Assembly: GCF_013131805.1 (NCBI RefSeq)
Contig: NZ_JABJRC010000008.1
Span: 1-64,000, forward strand
Length of the DNA stretch: 64,000 nucleotides
DNA from: Kribbella sandramycini
Lineage (GTDB): Bacteria > Actinomycetota > Actinomycetes > Propionibacteriales > Kribbellaceae
Reading direction: 5' to 3'
Of this stretch, positions 1-7,670 are shown piece by piece. The notes under the pieces were generated by a model that saw only the letters and a list, made by a program, of their open reading frames with translations, was not told the DNA's origin and did not search any database. Made by a program: the position numbers and the translations under genes. The stretch's first letter is position 1. Each line of letters opens with the position of its first letter.

Positions 1-48
1 TCGGTGCGGTAGCTCGGTGCGCTGGGGCGGAGGGGTCGATGCGGAGCA
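1..48 (-). CDS. Possible 5' end of a gene leaving the window
   Basis: On the minus strand an ATG at 48 is preceded by an AAGGTGACG Shine-Dalgarno-like stretch and opens a frame beginning MLRIDPSAPAHRATAP that runs off the window edge without a stop. The first residues recall the start of some GntR-family regulators (xRIDPxxPxPPYEQ), but the PPYEQ part is absent, so the identity is not supported. Only 16 codons are visible, so this is a tentative partial call. Confidence 0.3.
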
Positions 49-138
49 TCGTCACCTTCGTACCAGTGCGGCGAGATGCTGTGCCGAGCACCTCCTCGCT
101 ACGGCGTGGAGTTCACCGACAGGCTCTTATCCTTGCCG

Positions 139-1119
139 ATGATGTATCCGCCCGAACCAGCTGAGAGCAAGCAGCGTCTCCACTCTGTGACCCAAGCGCT
201 CGAAGTTGCCTCGTTTCGCTCACGCTTCGTGTTCGGCTGCCTGCAGTTCCTGCGGTTCGGCCTGCTGGAACTGGTCTCCTGCCTGTTTCCGGCGTTCCTG
301 TTCGCGGGCCTCGCGATCTCGAAGTACGTCGATCTCCCGATCGCCCGGTACGACGCCCTGCTGGTCTACTGCCTGGCGCTGACGCTGCTCTTCTGGGTGG
401 TCCGCCTGGAGACCTGGCGCGAGGTCGCGGTGATCTTCGGATTCCACCTGGTCGGGCTCGCGCTGGAGCTGTTCAAGGTCCGGATCGGATCCTGGCAGTA
501 CCCCGGTGACGCGGTGACCAAGATCGGCGGGGTGCCGCTGTTCGCCGGTTTCATGTACGCCGCGGTCGGCAGCTACATCTGTCAGGCCTGGCGCCGATTC
601 GACCTGCGGGTCAGCGGCTACCGGCCGATCGCGACGACGATCCTCGCCGCGCTGATCTACGCGAACTTCTTCACCCATCACTGGATCGCCGACCTGCGGA
701 TCCCGATCGCGATCGCGCTGCTCGTCGTGCTCCGCGGCACCTGGGTCTTCTACACCGTCGGCGTCCGCCGGTACCGGATGCCGCTCGCGTTGTCGTTCGT
801 CCTGATCGGCTTCTTCCTCTGGGTCGCCGAGAACTTCGGCACCTTCCTGGACGCCTGGAACTACCCCGATCAGGTCGACGTGTGGCGGCTCGTGCACCCG
901 GCCAAGTTCGGCGCGTGGGCGTTGCTGGTCAGCATGAGCTTCGTGCTGGTCGCGAGTGTGAAGGCCCTCGAAGGCAGGCTCTACCACCGCGGCACGCCGG
1001 CCACCGTGGCCACGCCGCGAGCGACGGAACCCACGATGCCTGACGCGGCAACATTGCCGCTGGACAACGACGCTGAGATCTCACCGCAACACGGGAATGC
1101 CAACCCCCACAGGGACTGA
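139..1119 (+). CDS. DUF817 family integral membrane protein
   Basis: The protein of about 326 residues has a short cytoplasmic N-terminus followed by roughly eight hydrophobic segments. It carries conserved-looking features of the DUF817 (YoaT-like) family, such as the LELFKVRIGSWQYP and FGTFLDAWNYPDQ stretches with buried Trp and acidic residues. The last 45 residues are a polar tail. The function of the family is unknown. An in-frame ATG at 76 is possible, but residues 1-21 from there look like non-coding sequence. The ATG pair at 139/142 fits the family start better, although no strong ribosome site precedes it. The next gene lies 70 bp downstream on the same strand. Confidence 0.75.
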   Translation: MMYPPEPAESKQRLHSVTQALEVASFRSRFVFGCLQFLRFGLLELVSCLFPAFLFAGLAISKYVDLPIARYDALLVYCLALTLLFWVVRLETWREVAVIFGFHLVGLALELFKVRIGSWQYPGDAVTKIGGVPLFAGFMYAAVGSYICQAWRRFDLRVSGYRPIATTILAALIYANFFTHHWIADLRIPIAIALLVVLRGTWVFYTVGVRRYRMPLALSFVLIGFFLWVAENFGTFLDAWNYPDQVDVWRLVHPAKFGAWALLVSMSFVLVASVKALEGRLYHRGTPATVATPRATEPTMPDAATLPLDNDAEISPQHGNANPHRD

Positions 1120-1189
1120 GGCGTCTTCAGTGGTGTGAGGCTCCTGAGGGGGAGCTGGGGAAAATCCGCCGCTAGTGAGGAGTTTTCGC

Positions 1190-1966
1190 ATGTCCCGAAA
1201 GTTCGCCGCATTCATCGCGACCGGGGTGGCACTGGTCGTCGTCGCCGGCGCTCTGATCGCCTTGGCGCTGGGGCACGAGCGGCAACCACACCCGGCCGCG
1301 GCCAGCACCCAGACCTCCAGTACGCCGACGCCCACACCCACCGCGCCGACCGCGACGCCGACCAACAACGCACCGCCGTCGACCCCGCAGACCCCGGCCG
1401 GCGACCCGACCGCAAACCTTGTCAAAGGCAACAAAAAGGTGCTCTTCTTCAGCTTCGACGACGGGCCCGACCCGGTCTGGACGCCGAAGGTGCTGCAGAC
1501 GCTGGCCAAGTACGACGCGAAGGCGACGTTCTTCCAAATGGGGAACCACCAGGCCGAGCACCCGGCGCTGAAGGACCAGATCCTGGCCGCGGGGCACACG
1601 ATCGGCAACCACTCGATCTCGCACCCGCAGCTGACCGCGATCTCGAACGCCGAGCGCCGGCACCAGATCTACGACGGCCCGAAGTCGAAGTGCTTCCGGC
1701 CGCCGTACGGCGCGACGAACCCGAAGGTCCGCGCGGATATCAAGAACGCCGGCATGGTGCAGGTGCTCTGGGACGTCGACCCGCGCGACTGGGCCCGCCC
1801 GGGCGTGAACGCGATCGTGAACAACATCCTGCACAACGCGCACAACCACAACATCATCCTGATGCACGACGGCGGCGGCGACCGCACGCAGACCGTCGCG
1901 GCGCTGGACAAGGCGCTGCGGATCCTCAAGGGCCAGGGCTACACCTTCCTCGCGATGGACTGCTGA
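1190..1966 (+). CDS. Polysaccharide deacetylase (NodB homology domain), membrane-anchored or secreted
   Basis: This is a 258-residue carbohydrate esterase family 4 protein. An N-terminal hydrophobic segment (residues about 5-26) is followed by a Pro/Thr-rich linker to about residue 80 and then the NodB domain. All five catalytic motifs are visible: FDDGPD (catalytic base and metal Asp), HSISH (metal His pair), RPPYG, DVDPRDW and LMHDGGG. It probably removes acetyl groups from cell-wall or extracellular glycans such as peptidoglycan GlcNAc, xylan or chitin oligomers; the substrate cannot be read from sequence. The ATG at 1190 is chosen over the GTG at 1175 because GTGAGGAG at 1175-1182 then serves as the ribosome site with 7-nt spacing. 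Confidence 0.9.
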   Translation: MSRKFAAFIATGVALVVVAGALIALALGHERQPHPAAASTQTSSTPTPTPTAPTATPTNNAPPSTPQTPAGDPTANLVKGNKKVLFFSFDDGPDPVWTPKVLQTLAKYDAKATFFQMGNHQAEHPALKDQILAAGHTIGNHSISHPQLTAISNAERRHQIYDGPKSKCFRPPYGATNPKVRADIKNAGMVQVLWDVDPRDWARPGVNAIVNNILHNAHNHNIILMHDGGGDRTQTVAALDKALRILKGQGYTFLAMDC

Positions 1967-1986
1967 CGCCGGCGAAAGACCCGCTC

Positions 1987-2021
1987 GGGGCCGGTTGATT
2001 CCTGGGGGATCAACCGGCCCC
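1987..2021. terminator. Bidirectional terminator between convergent genes
   Basis: A perfect 13-bp inverted repeat (GGGGCCGGTTGAT at 1987-1999 and its complement at 2009-2021) encloses a 9-nt loop. It sits 20 nt after the deacetylase stop and 8 nt past the RmuC stop on the other strand, so it can serve both genes. There is no clear T-tract, as is common in actinobacteria. Confidence 0.8.
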
Positions 2022-2029
2022 GGCGTACA

Positions 2030-3223
2030 TCACACCGCTCTGCTGTCACCCGAAGGCCACCCCTCCCCCGTCGGCCAGTGCCGAACCGGCTCCGGCTCCT
2101 CGATCGCCAGGAACTCCGGCGCGGTGAGCGGCCGGACCGACGCCTCGATCGACTCCATCGCCGTCAGCTCGGCCTCGGTGACATGGAGGTCACGCAGCTT
2201 GCGGGCGGTGATGAAGACCCGTCTCTCGAACGATCCGACCGTCCCGTTGTAGGCCTCGACGGCGGATGTCAGCGACCGGCCGACCCGCCCGAGATGGTCG
2301 CCCATCACACTCAACCGGTCGTACAGCTCGCGCCCCAGCTCGAAAACCTGCTGGGCCGACTCGGTCAGCGCCGACTGGTTCCAGGCGTACGCCGCCGCCC
2401 GGAGCGTCGCGATCAGGGTCGTCGGCGTGGCCAGGATGACCCGGCGCTCGGCGGCGTACTCGAGCAGGGCCGGCTCGATGTCGAGCGCCGCCGACAGGAA
2501 CGACTCCCCCGGCACGAACAGGATGACGAACTCCGGCGTCGGGGACAGGCGCGTCCAGTACGCCTTGGCGGCGAGCTGATCGACGTGCGTCCGCAGATGC
2601 CGCGCATGCGCCCGCAGGCGCTCCTCGCGAAAGTCGGCGTCGTCGGACTCGGCCGCCTCCAGGAACGCGGCCAGCGGCACCTTCGAGTCGACGACGAGGT
2701 TCTTTCCCTCGGCGAGCCTGACCACCAGGTCGGGCCGGAGCAGCCCGTCCTCACCGCTGGTCGTCGTCTGCTCGGTGAAATCGCAGTGCGCGACCATACC
2801 GGCCAGCTCGACCGTCCGCCGCAGGTGCAGCTCACCCCACCGGCCGCGGACCTGAGGTTTTCGGAGCGCGGTCGACAGCGAGGCCGTCTCGCGGCGTAAC
2901 GCCTCGCCGCTCATCCGCACCTCGTTGACCTGTTGGTGCAGCTGGCTCTGCCAGGCCGCGCGGCCCTGCTCGAGCTGGTTCAGCTGGGCGTGGAGGCGAT
3001 CCAGCGCCTCTTTCACGACCGCCTGACCGCCCATCTGCTGGCCGACCGTCGCGCGCTCCTGCGTCAGCTCGACCACGCGATCCTCGGCCGCATCCCGCTC
3101 GGCGGTGACCCGCGCGAGGGCCGCGCCGTCACGCCCACGGGACCAGAGCACGCCGAACACCGCGCCCAGCAGCAACCCCACCACCAGGAACAACAGCACC
3201 AGTAATACCGTCGCGCCACTCAT
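2030..3223 (-). CDS. rmuC: DNA recombination protein RmuC
   Basis: This 397-residue protein has an N-terminal membrane segment (residues about 4-26). A coiled-coil region of about 90 residues follows, and then the conserved RmuC nuclease-like domain with stretches GRWGELHLRRTVELAGM, LVVDSKVPLAAF and ATPTTLIATLRAAAYAW. RmuC proteins limit inversions between short inverted repeats and are predicted nucleases attached to the membrane. The gene stands alone, convergent with the deacetylase gene. Directly upstream lies CACTAT-N7-ATG, close to the leaderless pattern of other genes here, and no Shine-Dalgarno site is seen. Confidence 0.92.
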   Translation of the reverse strand: MSGATVLLVLLFLVVGLLLGAVFGVLWSRGRDGAALARVTAERDAAEDRVVELTQERATVGQQMGGQAVVKEALDRLHAQLNQLEQGRAAWQSQLHQQVNEVRMSGEALRRETASLSTALRKPQVRGRWGELHLRRTVELAGMVAHCDFTEQTTTSGEDGLLRPDLVVRLAEGKNLVVDSKVPLAAFLEAAESDDADFREERLRAHARHLRTHVDQLAAKAYWTRLSPTPEFVILFVPGESFLSAALDIEPALLEYAAERRVILATPTTLIATLRAAAYAWNQSALTESAQQVFELGRELYDRLSVMGDHLGRVGRSLTSAVEAYNGTVGSFERRVFITARKLRDLHVTEAELTAMESIEASVRPLTAPEFLAIEEPEPVRHWPTGEGWPSGDSRAV

Positions 3224-3305
3224 GTCACAGATAGTGCCCGAGCCCGCCGACAGTTTCCGAAAGCCGCGCCCCCACCCCCCTGGTCAGGGGTGGGAGCGCC
3301 GACGA

Positions 3306-4169
3306 TCAGCCGTTCTTGCGGGCGGCCCGTTCCAGGTCGTCGGCGATCGGCTGCAGGACGCGCGCGGCGGCCGCCAGGGCCTCCTTGAGCGACTTTCCGG
3401 CGTCGATGGCATCGTCGAAGGCCCGGTTGGCCTGAGCCCGCTCGTCCTCGGTCTGGACGCCGTACCGCAGCGCCCAGATCGCCTGCCGGCGAACCTCCTG
3501 ACGCGTGGCCGCGCCCTCGTTCTTGATCTGCTGCATCAGGTTCTCGTACTGCCCCACGGTGAACAGCTCCTTCGGTGGTGCGCCGCTGGCGGCGAACAAG
3601 GCGGTGACGCTGATGGCGCCGGGATCCCCGTGATCGTTCCCGGGAATATGGCTGTGGCCGTAATGACCGCCGCGATTCAGCCAGATCGTCCGGCTGCGCG
3701 GGGACTCCGGCACGTTGTGCGGCGGGCTGGCGACGAACCGCGGCGGCGGCCCGGCCGGCCAGCTGTCCTTGATACCCCAGGACCGGATCGCGGTCATCAT
3801 CGCCCGGAAGTTCTTACCGGGCTTCCAGTAGCCGGTGAACGGTTTGGCCGCGCGGCCGATCACCTCGACCTGGATACAGACCTTGCCGACCCGGTTCGTC
3901 ATCGTCGAACCGTCGTTGCGCAAGGCGCGGCCGCCGACGTTCAGCGGCAGGAACTGACCCAGCCGATCGGTCAGCGGGTCGTAGAGGATCTGCGGTTCGG
4001 CGGATTTGTTGGTGAGTACCCGGATCATTGCGGCCCAGACCGAAGAAGTCCCGGGATCGGCTTCCGTGGTGTGCCAGACGACGCGCGGTGGTGCATTGGA
4101 GGTGATGGTGCCACCGGGGGCGGACGGTTTCAGCCGTTCGGCGCCCGGGATCCAGATCGTGCCTGCCAT
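3306..4169 (-). CDS. N-acetylmuramoyl-L-alanine amidase-like protein, no signal peptide
   Basis: This 287-residue protein begins with MAGTIWIPGAERL. It contains an amidase_2/PGRP-like fold signature: a WHTTE motif near residue 32 (potential zinc His) and, about 130 residues later, an H-x-PGNDHGDPG motif that supplies the second His and an Asp. Such domains cleave the MurNAc-L-Ala bond of peptidoglycan. No signal peptide or membrane segment is visible, so it may be a lysin-like protein released by lysis or have another substrate. The C-terminal 80 residues are helical and charged. The ATG at 4169 is preceded by GAGGAAGG, which decides this start over the longer frame. No other phage genes are nearby. 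Confidence 0.65.
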   Translation of the reverse strand: MAGTIWIPGAERLKPSAPGGTITSNAPPRVVWHTTEADPGTSSVWAAMIRVLTNKSAEPQILYDPLTDRLGQFLPLNVGGRALRNDGSTMTNRVGKVCIQVEVIGRAAKPFTGYWKPGKNFRAMMTAIRSWGIKDSWPAGPPPRFVASPPHNVPESPRSRTIWLNRGGHYGHSHIPGNDHGDPGAISVTALFAASGAPPKELFTVGQYENLMQQIKNEGAATRQEVRRQAIWALRYGVQTEDERAQANRAFDDAIDAGKSLKEALAAAARVLQPIADDLERAARKNG

Positions 4170-4345
4170 TGGTTCCTTCCTCACTTCGAGATCTGGTTCT
4201 CCCAAGTGCCCGATGATGCCCCGGACGGTGCGAGTTCGCATCAGTTGGGGCGCGTTCGGCGGGGGCCTGAGGAGAACGCAGTGTGTTCGGCGGATCACAC
4301 ACTGCTATTGGATCAAGTTGGCGGGAATCCGACAACAGTGAACCG

Positions 4346-4376
4346 TTGACAGCCTGGGGTGAGTCCACGGGAGGAT
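4346..4376 (+). promoter_or_regulatory. Candidate promoter of the GH64 glucanase gene
   Basis: TTGACA at 4346-4351 and GAGGAT at 4371-4376 form a plausible vegetative promoter with a rather long 19-bp spacer. The LacI-type operator at 4376-4389 overlaps the -10 end and the expected start point, so repressor binding would block initiation. Confidence 0.5.
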
Positions 4377-4389
4377 GAGAGCGCTCTCA
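4376..4389. promoter_or_regulatory. CebR/LacI-type operator
   Basis: TGAGAGCGCTCTCA is a perfect 14-bp palindrome that differs from the Streptomyces CebR box TGGGAGCGCTCCCA at one symmetric pair of positions. Its place just downstream of the -10 box of a secreted beta-1,3-glucanase gene suits repression lifted by a glucan oligosaccharide. The cognate LacI-family regulator is not in this window. Confidence 0.7.
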
Positions 4390-4469
4390 AGCCCCCACGG
4401 ACGGCGCCCTCCCGTCCCCGCCGCCCGTGTGCCCTGCCTTCTCGCCTTGGGACGACTTGAGGAGGAACT

Positions 4470-5663
4470 GTGCGCATCAGACGTCTTCTGACCGCGACCG
4501 CCGTGGCTCTGGTGACCGCGGCCGGTCTGCTCACGGCCACCGGCGGAGGCGCCGCCGAAGCCGCCGTGCCGGCGACGATCCCGCTCACGATCACGAACAA
4601 CTCCGGCCGCGGCGACGCGGTCTGGATCTACAACCTCGGCACCAACCTGGCCACTGGGCAACAGGGCTGGGCCGATGCCGCGGGCAACTTCCACGCCTGG
4701 CCGGCCGGCGGCAACCCGCCGACCCCGGCGCCGGACGCGTCGATCGCCGGGCCCGGTAACGGCGGCTCGATCACGATCCGGATGCCCAAGTTCTCGGGCC
4801 GGGTCTACTTCTCGTACGGGCAGAAACTCGTGTTCAAACTGACGACCGGCGGCTTGGTCCAGCCGGCCGTCCAGAACCCGTCGGACCCGAACCGGAACAT
4901 CCTGTTCGCCTCGTCGGAGTACACGCTCAACGACTCCGGCCTGTGGATCAACAGCACCCAGGTCGACATGTTCGCGGTCCCGTACGCCGTCGGCGTCCGG
5001 CCGGCCAGCGGCGCGACCAAGACCACCGGTCACCTGAAGCCGGGTGGCTACAACGCCTTCTTCAACTCGCTGCGCAACCAGGGCGGCGGCTGGGGCAACC
5101 TGATCCACACCGCCCCGAACGGCACCATTCTGCGCGCGCTGTCGCCCTTGTACGGCGTCGAGACCGGCGCGATCCCGGCCAACATCATGGACGACTACAT
5201 CAACCGCGTCTGGTCGAAGTACAGCTCGCAGACGCTCACCGTGACGCCGTTCACCGACCAGCCGGGGATCAAGTACTTCGGCCGCGTCTCGGGGAACACG
5301 ATGAACTTCACCAACAGCTCGGGTCAGGTCGTCACGTCGTTCCAGAAGCCCGACTCGGCCAGCGTCTTCGGCTGTTTCAAGCTGCTCGACGCGCCGAACG
5401 ACCTGGTCCGCGGCCCGATCTCGCGCACCCTCTGCGCCGGGTACAACCGCTCGACGCTGCTCACCAACCCCAACCAGCCCGACCCGAACAACTCCAACTT
5501 CTACAAGGACGCCGTCACCAACCAGTACTCGAAGAAGATCCACGAGCAGATGGCCGACGGCAAGGCCTACGGCTTCGCCTTCGACGACGTCGGCGCCCAC
5601 GAGGCCCTCGTCCACGACGGGAACCCTCAGCAGGCGTACGTCACGCTCGACCCGTTCAACTGA
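4470..5663 (+). CDS. Secreted GH64 endo-1,3-beta-glucanase
   Basis: This 397-residue protein starts with a Sec signal peptide (MRIRRLLTATAVALV... with an AEA cleavage site near residue 32). The mature part begins VPATIPLTITNNSGR and matches the thaumatin-like beta-sandwich of glycoside hydrolase family 64 laminaripentaose-producing glucanases, including the VYFSYGQKLVFKL and YINRVWSKY stretches. It should hydrolyse beta-1,3-glucan of fungal or plant walls outside the cell. No separate carbohydrate-binding module follows. The GTG start at 4470 has a GAGGAGG site 3-9 nt upstream. A palindromic LacI-type operator lies about 80 bp upstream, and a strong terminator follows the gene. Confidence 0.9.
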   Translation: MRIRRLLTATAVALVTAAGLLTATGGGAAEAAVPATIPLTITNNSGRGDAVWIYNLGTNLATGQQGWADAAGNFHAWPAGGNPPTPAPDASIAGPGNGGSITIRMPKFSGRVYFSYGQKLVFKLTTGGLVQPAVQNPSDPNRNILFASSEYTLNDSGLWINSTQVDMFAVPYAVGVRPASGATKTTGHLKPGGYNAFFNSLRNQGGGWGNLIHTAPNGTILRALSPLYGVETGAIPANIMDDYINRVWSKYSSQTLTVTPFTDQPGIKYFGRVSGNTMNFTNSSGQVVTSFQKPDSASVFGCFKLLDAPNDLVRGPISRTLCAGYNRSTLLTNPNQPDPNNSNFYKDAVTNQYSKKIHEQMADGKAYGFAFDDVGAHEALVHDGNPQQAYVTLDPFN

Positions 5664-5674
5664 TCACCCCGCCC

Positions 5675-5705
5675 GCGGCACCCGGAGCTCAGACCCGGGT
5701 GCCGC
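5675..5705. terminator. Bidirectional terminator
   Basis: GCGGCACCCGG (5675-5685) pairs perfectly with CCGGGTGCCGC (5695-5705) around a 9-nt loop. It lies between the convergent stops of the glucanase gene and the oxidoreductase gene. Confidence 0.75.
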
Positions 5706-5714
5706 GCAGGCGGT

Positions 5715-6329
5715 TCAGTAGCCGAGCGTGAAGCGCTTGCGGTTGTGCGCCGGCTTCTCGAACTCGTCGAGGGTGGCGACGGCGAAGTCCTCGGCGGAGA
5801 TGTTCGTGCCGACCGGCTCGTCGAGGCCGAGGCGGAAGGTGCCGGTGCGCTCCCCCGGGGCGATCACGTACGCCGGGTGCTGCATGGTCCAGTTCACGCT
5901 CTCATCCGTCACCTGCAGCGCGTCGAGCGCCTGAGCGACGGTCAGGGACTCCTGCTTGTACTCCGCCGGGAAGTCCGGCCCGTCGACGACGCGCTGTCCG
6001 CCGATGCTGAGCCCGCCCGCGCCACCGACGACGAGCAGCCGGGTCGGAGTGCCCTGGACGGCGGCGATCAGGTTGTCGACGGCGTCCAGGTAGTCCTGGT
6101 GGTCGCCGCCGGTGCGGCTCGGGCCGAGCGCGACCGCGACGACGTCCGCGGCGCCGACGACCTCCTTGACCGAGGCGACGTCGTTCGCACTGCCCTGAAC
6201 CGCCCGCACGCCGGCCGGGAGCTCGCCGCCGGAGCGGGTCACGCCGGTGACCTCATGACCGCGCCGGACCGCCTCGGCGGCGATTCGGCTGCCGACCATG
6301 CCACTTGCGCCGTAGACCGCGATCTTCAT
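5715..6329 (-). CDS. NAD(P)-binding NmrA-like / atypical SDR oxidoreductase
   Basis: This 204-residue protein begins MKIAVYGASGMVGSR, giving a Rossmann GxSGxxG-type dinucleotide-binding loop at residues 7-13. It continues as an atypical short-chain dehydrogenase of the NAD(P)H-binding/NmrA-like type (GADVVAVALG, LLVVGGAGGL). There is no YxxxK catalytic pair of classical dehydrogenases, so it could be a quinone or flavin reductase-like enzyme or a redox sensor. The ATG at 6329 is preferred over upstream in-frame ATGs because GAAGGGA precedes it with 8-nt spacing. It is divergent from an HxlR regulator, a frequent pairing in which the regulator responds to electrophiles and controls the reductase gene. 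Confidence 0.8.
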   Translation of the reverse strand: MKIAVYGASGMVGSRIAAEAVRRGHEVTGVTRSGGELPAGVRAVQGSANDVASVKEVVGAADVVAVALGPSRTGGDHQDYLDAVDNLIAAVQGTPTRLLVVGGAGGLSIGGQRVVDGPDFPAEYKQESLTVAQALDALQVTDESVNWTMQHPAYVIAPGERTGTFRLGLDEPVGTNISAEDFAVATLDEFEKPAHNRKRFTLGY

Positions 6330-6373
6330 GGTGCCGTTCCCTTCAGAAAGATGAAAGCTCAACTTGTTCATCA

Positions 6374-6434
6374 ATAGTATCCATTGGTAACCAGCTACTT
6401 CAACGTGCTATAAGTACCTTGTGGTTACTAATGG
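6374..6434. promoter_or_regulatory. Divergent promoter region with inverted HxlR-type sites
   Basis: CCATTGGTAACCA (6381-6393) and TGGTTACTAATGG (6422-6434) form an inverted repeat with one mismatch in 13, its arms 28 nt apart. For the oxidoreductase gene, TTGAAG (6403-6398, minus strand) and TACTAT (6379-6374) form a promoter with an 18-bp spacer. For the regulator, TATAAG at 6409-6414 sits 6 nt before the GTG at 6421. The repeat arms flank both promoters and suit an HxlR dimer pair. Confidence 0.6.
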
Positions 6435-6798
6435 GACGTACGAGCGCGGCGACCTCTTCGACCCGAACTGCGGCACCCGCCTGATCCTCGACCGGATCGG
6501 CGACAAGTGGACGGCGCTCGCCGTGCTCCGGCTGCAACACGGGCCGCTCCGCTTCACCGAGCTCCGCGACGGTATCGGCAGCGTCGCGCCCAAGGTGCTC
6601 ACCCAGACCCTGCGCCGCCTCGAGCGGGACGGCCTCCTCACCCGCGAGGTCTTCGCCGAGGTCCCACCCCGCGTCGTCTACGACCTGACCCCGATGGGCC
6701 GCTCCCTGATCGGCCCACTCACCGCCGTCAGCGACTGGGCCGAGGAGCACATCAACGCCATCACCACCGCCCAGGGCCAGTACGACGCCGGCTCCTGA
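6421..6798 (+). CDS. HxlR-family winged-helix transcriptional regulator
   Basis: This 125-residue protein has the full HxlR domain: C17 in the DPNCGTRLILDRIGDKW segment (a position often redox- or aldehyde-sensing in the family), then the recognition region FTELRDGIGSVAPKVLTQTLRRLERDGLLTR and the wing YDLTPMGRSL. It probably represses the divergent oxidoreductase gene and itself. The GTG at 6421 lies 6 nt after a TATAAG box, so the transcript is probably leaderless. One arm of the putative operator covers the first codons. Confidence 0.88.
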   Translation: MVTNGTYERGDLFDPNCGTRLILDRIGDKWTALAVLRLQHGPLRFTELRDGIGSVAPKVLTQTLRRLERDGLLTREVFAEVPPRVVYDLTPMGRSLIGPLTAVSDWAEEHINAITTAQGQYDAGS

Positions 6799-6820
6799 TC
6801 AGCCGTTGCCGCGCCGCGCC

Positions 6821-6826
6821 TACAGT
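6821..6826 (+). promoter_or_regulatory. -10 box of a leaderless methyltransferase gene
   Basis: TACAGT is followed by 6 nt and then the ATG at 6833, with no Shine-Dalgarno sequence. This matches the leaderless pattern of many genes in this window. Confidence 0.5.
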
Positions 6827-6832
6827 CGAGCC

Positions 6833-7600
6833 ATGAGCTTCGATTGGGGAGTCGGCGAGTATGAATGGGTCGCCGCGGACCTCGCACCGGCCGCACAGCT
6901 GCTGGTGACGAGCGCAGCGATCGCACCGGGCGAGCACGTGGTCGACGTCGGCGCCGGGACCGGCAGTGCGGCGCTGCTGGCGGCTGAGCTGGGCGCACGC
7001 GTCACAGCGGTCGAGCCGGCCGCCCGACTCCGAGAGGTCGCCGCCCAGGCGGCCGCTGCGCGCAGCCTGGCCGAGCTGAGCGTGCTGGACGGGACCGCCG
7101 CGGACATCCCGCTGCCGGATGGTTCTGCGGACGTAGTGCTCTCGAATTTCGGCGTGATCATGGCGCCGGCCCCGGTGGCCGCTGCCGACGAGTTTGCCCG
7201 CGTCACTGCGCCGTCCGGTCGGGTCCTGGTCACCGCTTGGATCCCTGGCGGCCCGATGGACCAGCTGGTCAGCATTCCGGCCGGTGCGGTCGCGAAGGTG
7301 ACCGGTAGGTCGGCAGTCATGCCTAAGCCGGTCTGGCACGATGCGGACGCGGTCTCCCGGCTGCTCGAGCCACATGGGTTCGAGGTGACCACGACTGTGC
7401 ATCAGCTGACCTTTGAGGTCGGCTCGCCGGCGGAGTACTGGGACACCCGCCTGTTGCGACACCCCATCGGCGCACAGACCACACCGAGGCTCGTACAGGC
7501 CGGCGTGTTCGACGAGGTGCAGGCGGCGGCGCTCGCACACCTTGAGCAGCTGATGCCCGAGTTCACCGTCGACTACGTGCTGGTCGAGGCCAGACGCTGA
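6833..7600 (+). CDS. Class I SAM-dependent methyltransferase
   Basis: This 255-residue protein has the methyltransferase motif I VVDVGAGTGSAAL near residue 37, an acidic residue ending strand 2 (VTAVEPAARL) and the motif II/III segment PDGSADVVLSNFGVI. It resembles the Methyltransf_11/UbiE type that methylates small molecules. The substrate cannot be assigned. The gene stands between the HxlR gene and the sigma factor pair without obvious functional links. The start at 6833 is chosen because a TACAGT box lies 6 nt upstream and the family N-terminus (MSFDWGVGEYEW) begins there. Confidence 0.85.
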   Translation: MSFDWGVGEYEWVAADLAPAAQLLVTSAAIAPGEHVVDVGAGTGSAALLAAELGARVTAVEPAARLREVAAQAAAARSLAELSVLDGTAADIPLPDGSADVVLSNFGVIMAPAPVAAADEFARVTAPSGRVLVTAWIPGGPMDQLVSIPAGAVAKVTGRSAVMPKPVWHDADAVSRLLEPHGFEVTTTVHQLTFEVGSPAEYWDTRLLRHPIGAQTTPRLVQAGVFDEVQAAALAHLEQLMPEFTVDYVLVEARR

Positions 7601-7611
7601 ATTCCGCGTCT

Positions 7612-7634
7612 CAACCTTTCTGCGCCTCTGCGTC
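7612..7634 (+). promoter_or_regulatory. Candidate ECF-type promoter of the sigma factor operon
   Basis: CAACCTTTC (7612-7620) and CGTC (7631-7634), with 14 nt between AACC and CGTC, resemble the AACC/CGTC elements of group IV sigma promoters. This suggests autoregulation of the downstream SigE-family operon. Confidence 0.4.
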
Positions 7635-7670
7635 ATCTCTAGCTCGGACGAGGGCTGAGAGGGGCTGGGG

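Noticed and set aside
3306-4169. Prophage remnant because of a lysin-like amidase
   Set aside because: No other phage genes, attachment repeats or composition change surround the gene.
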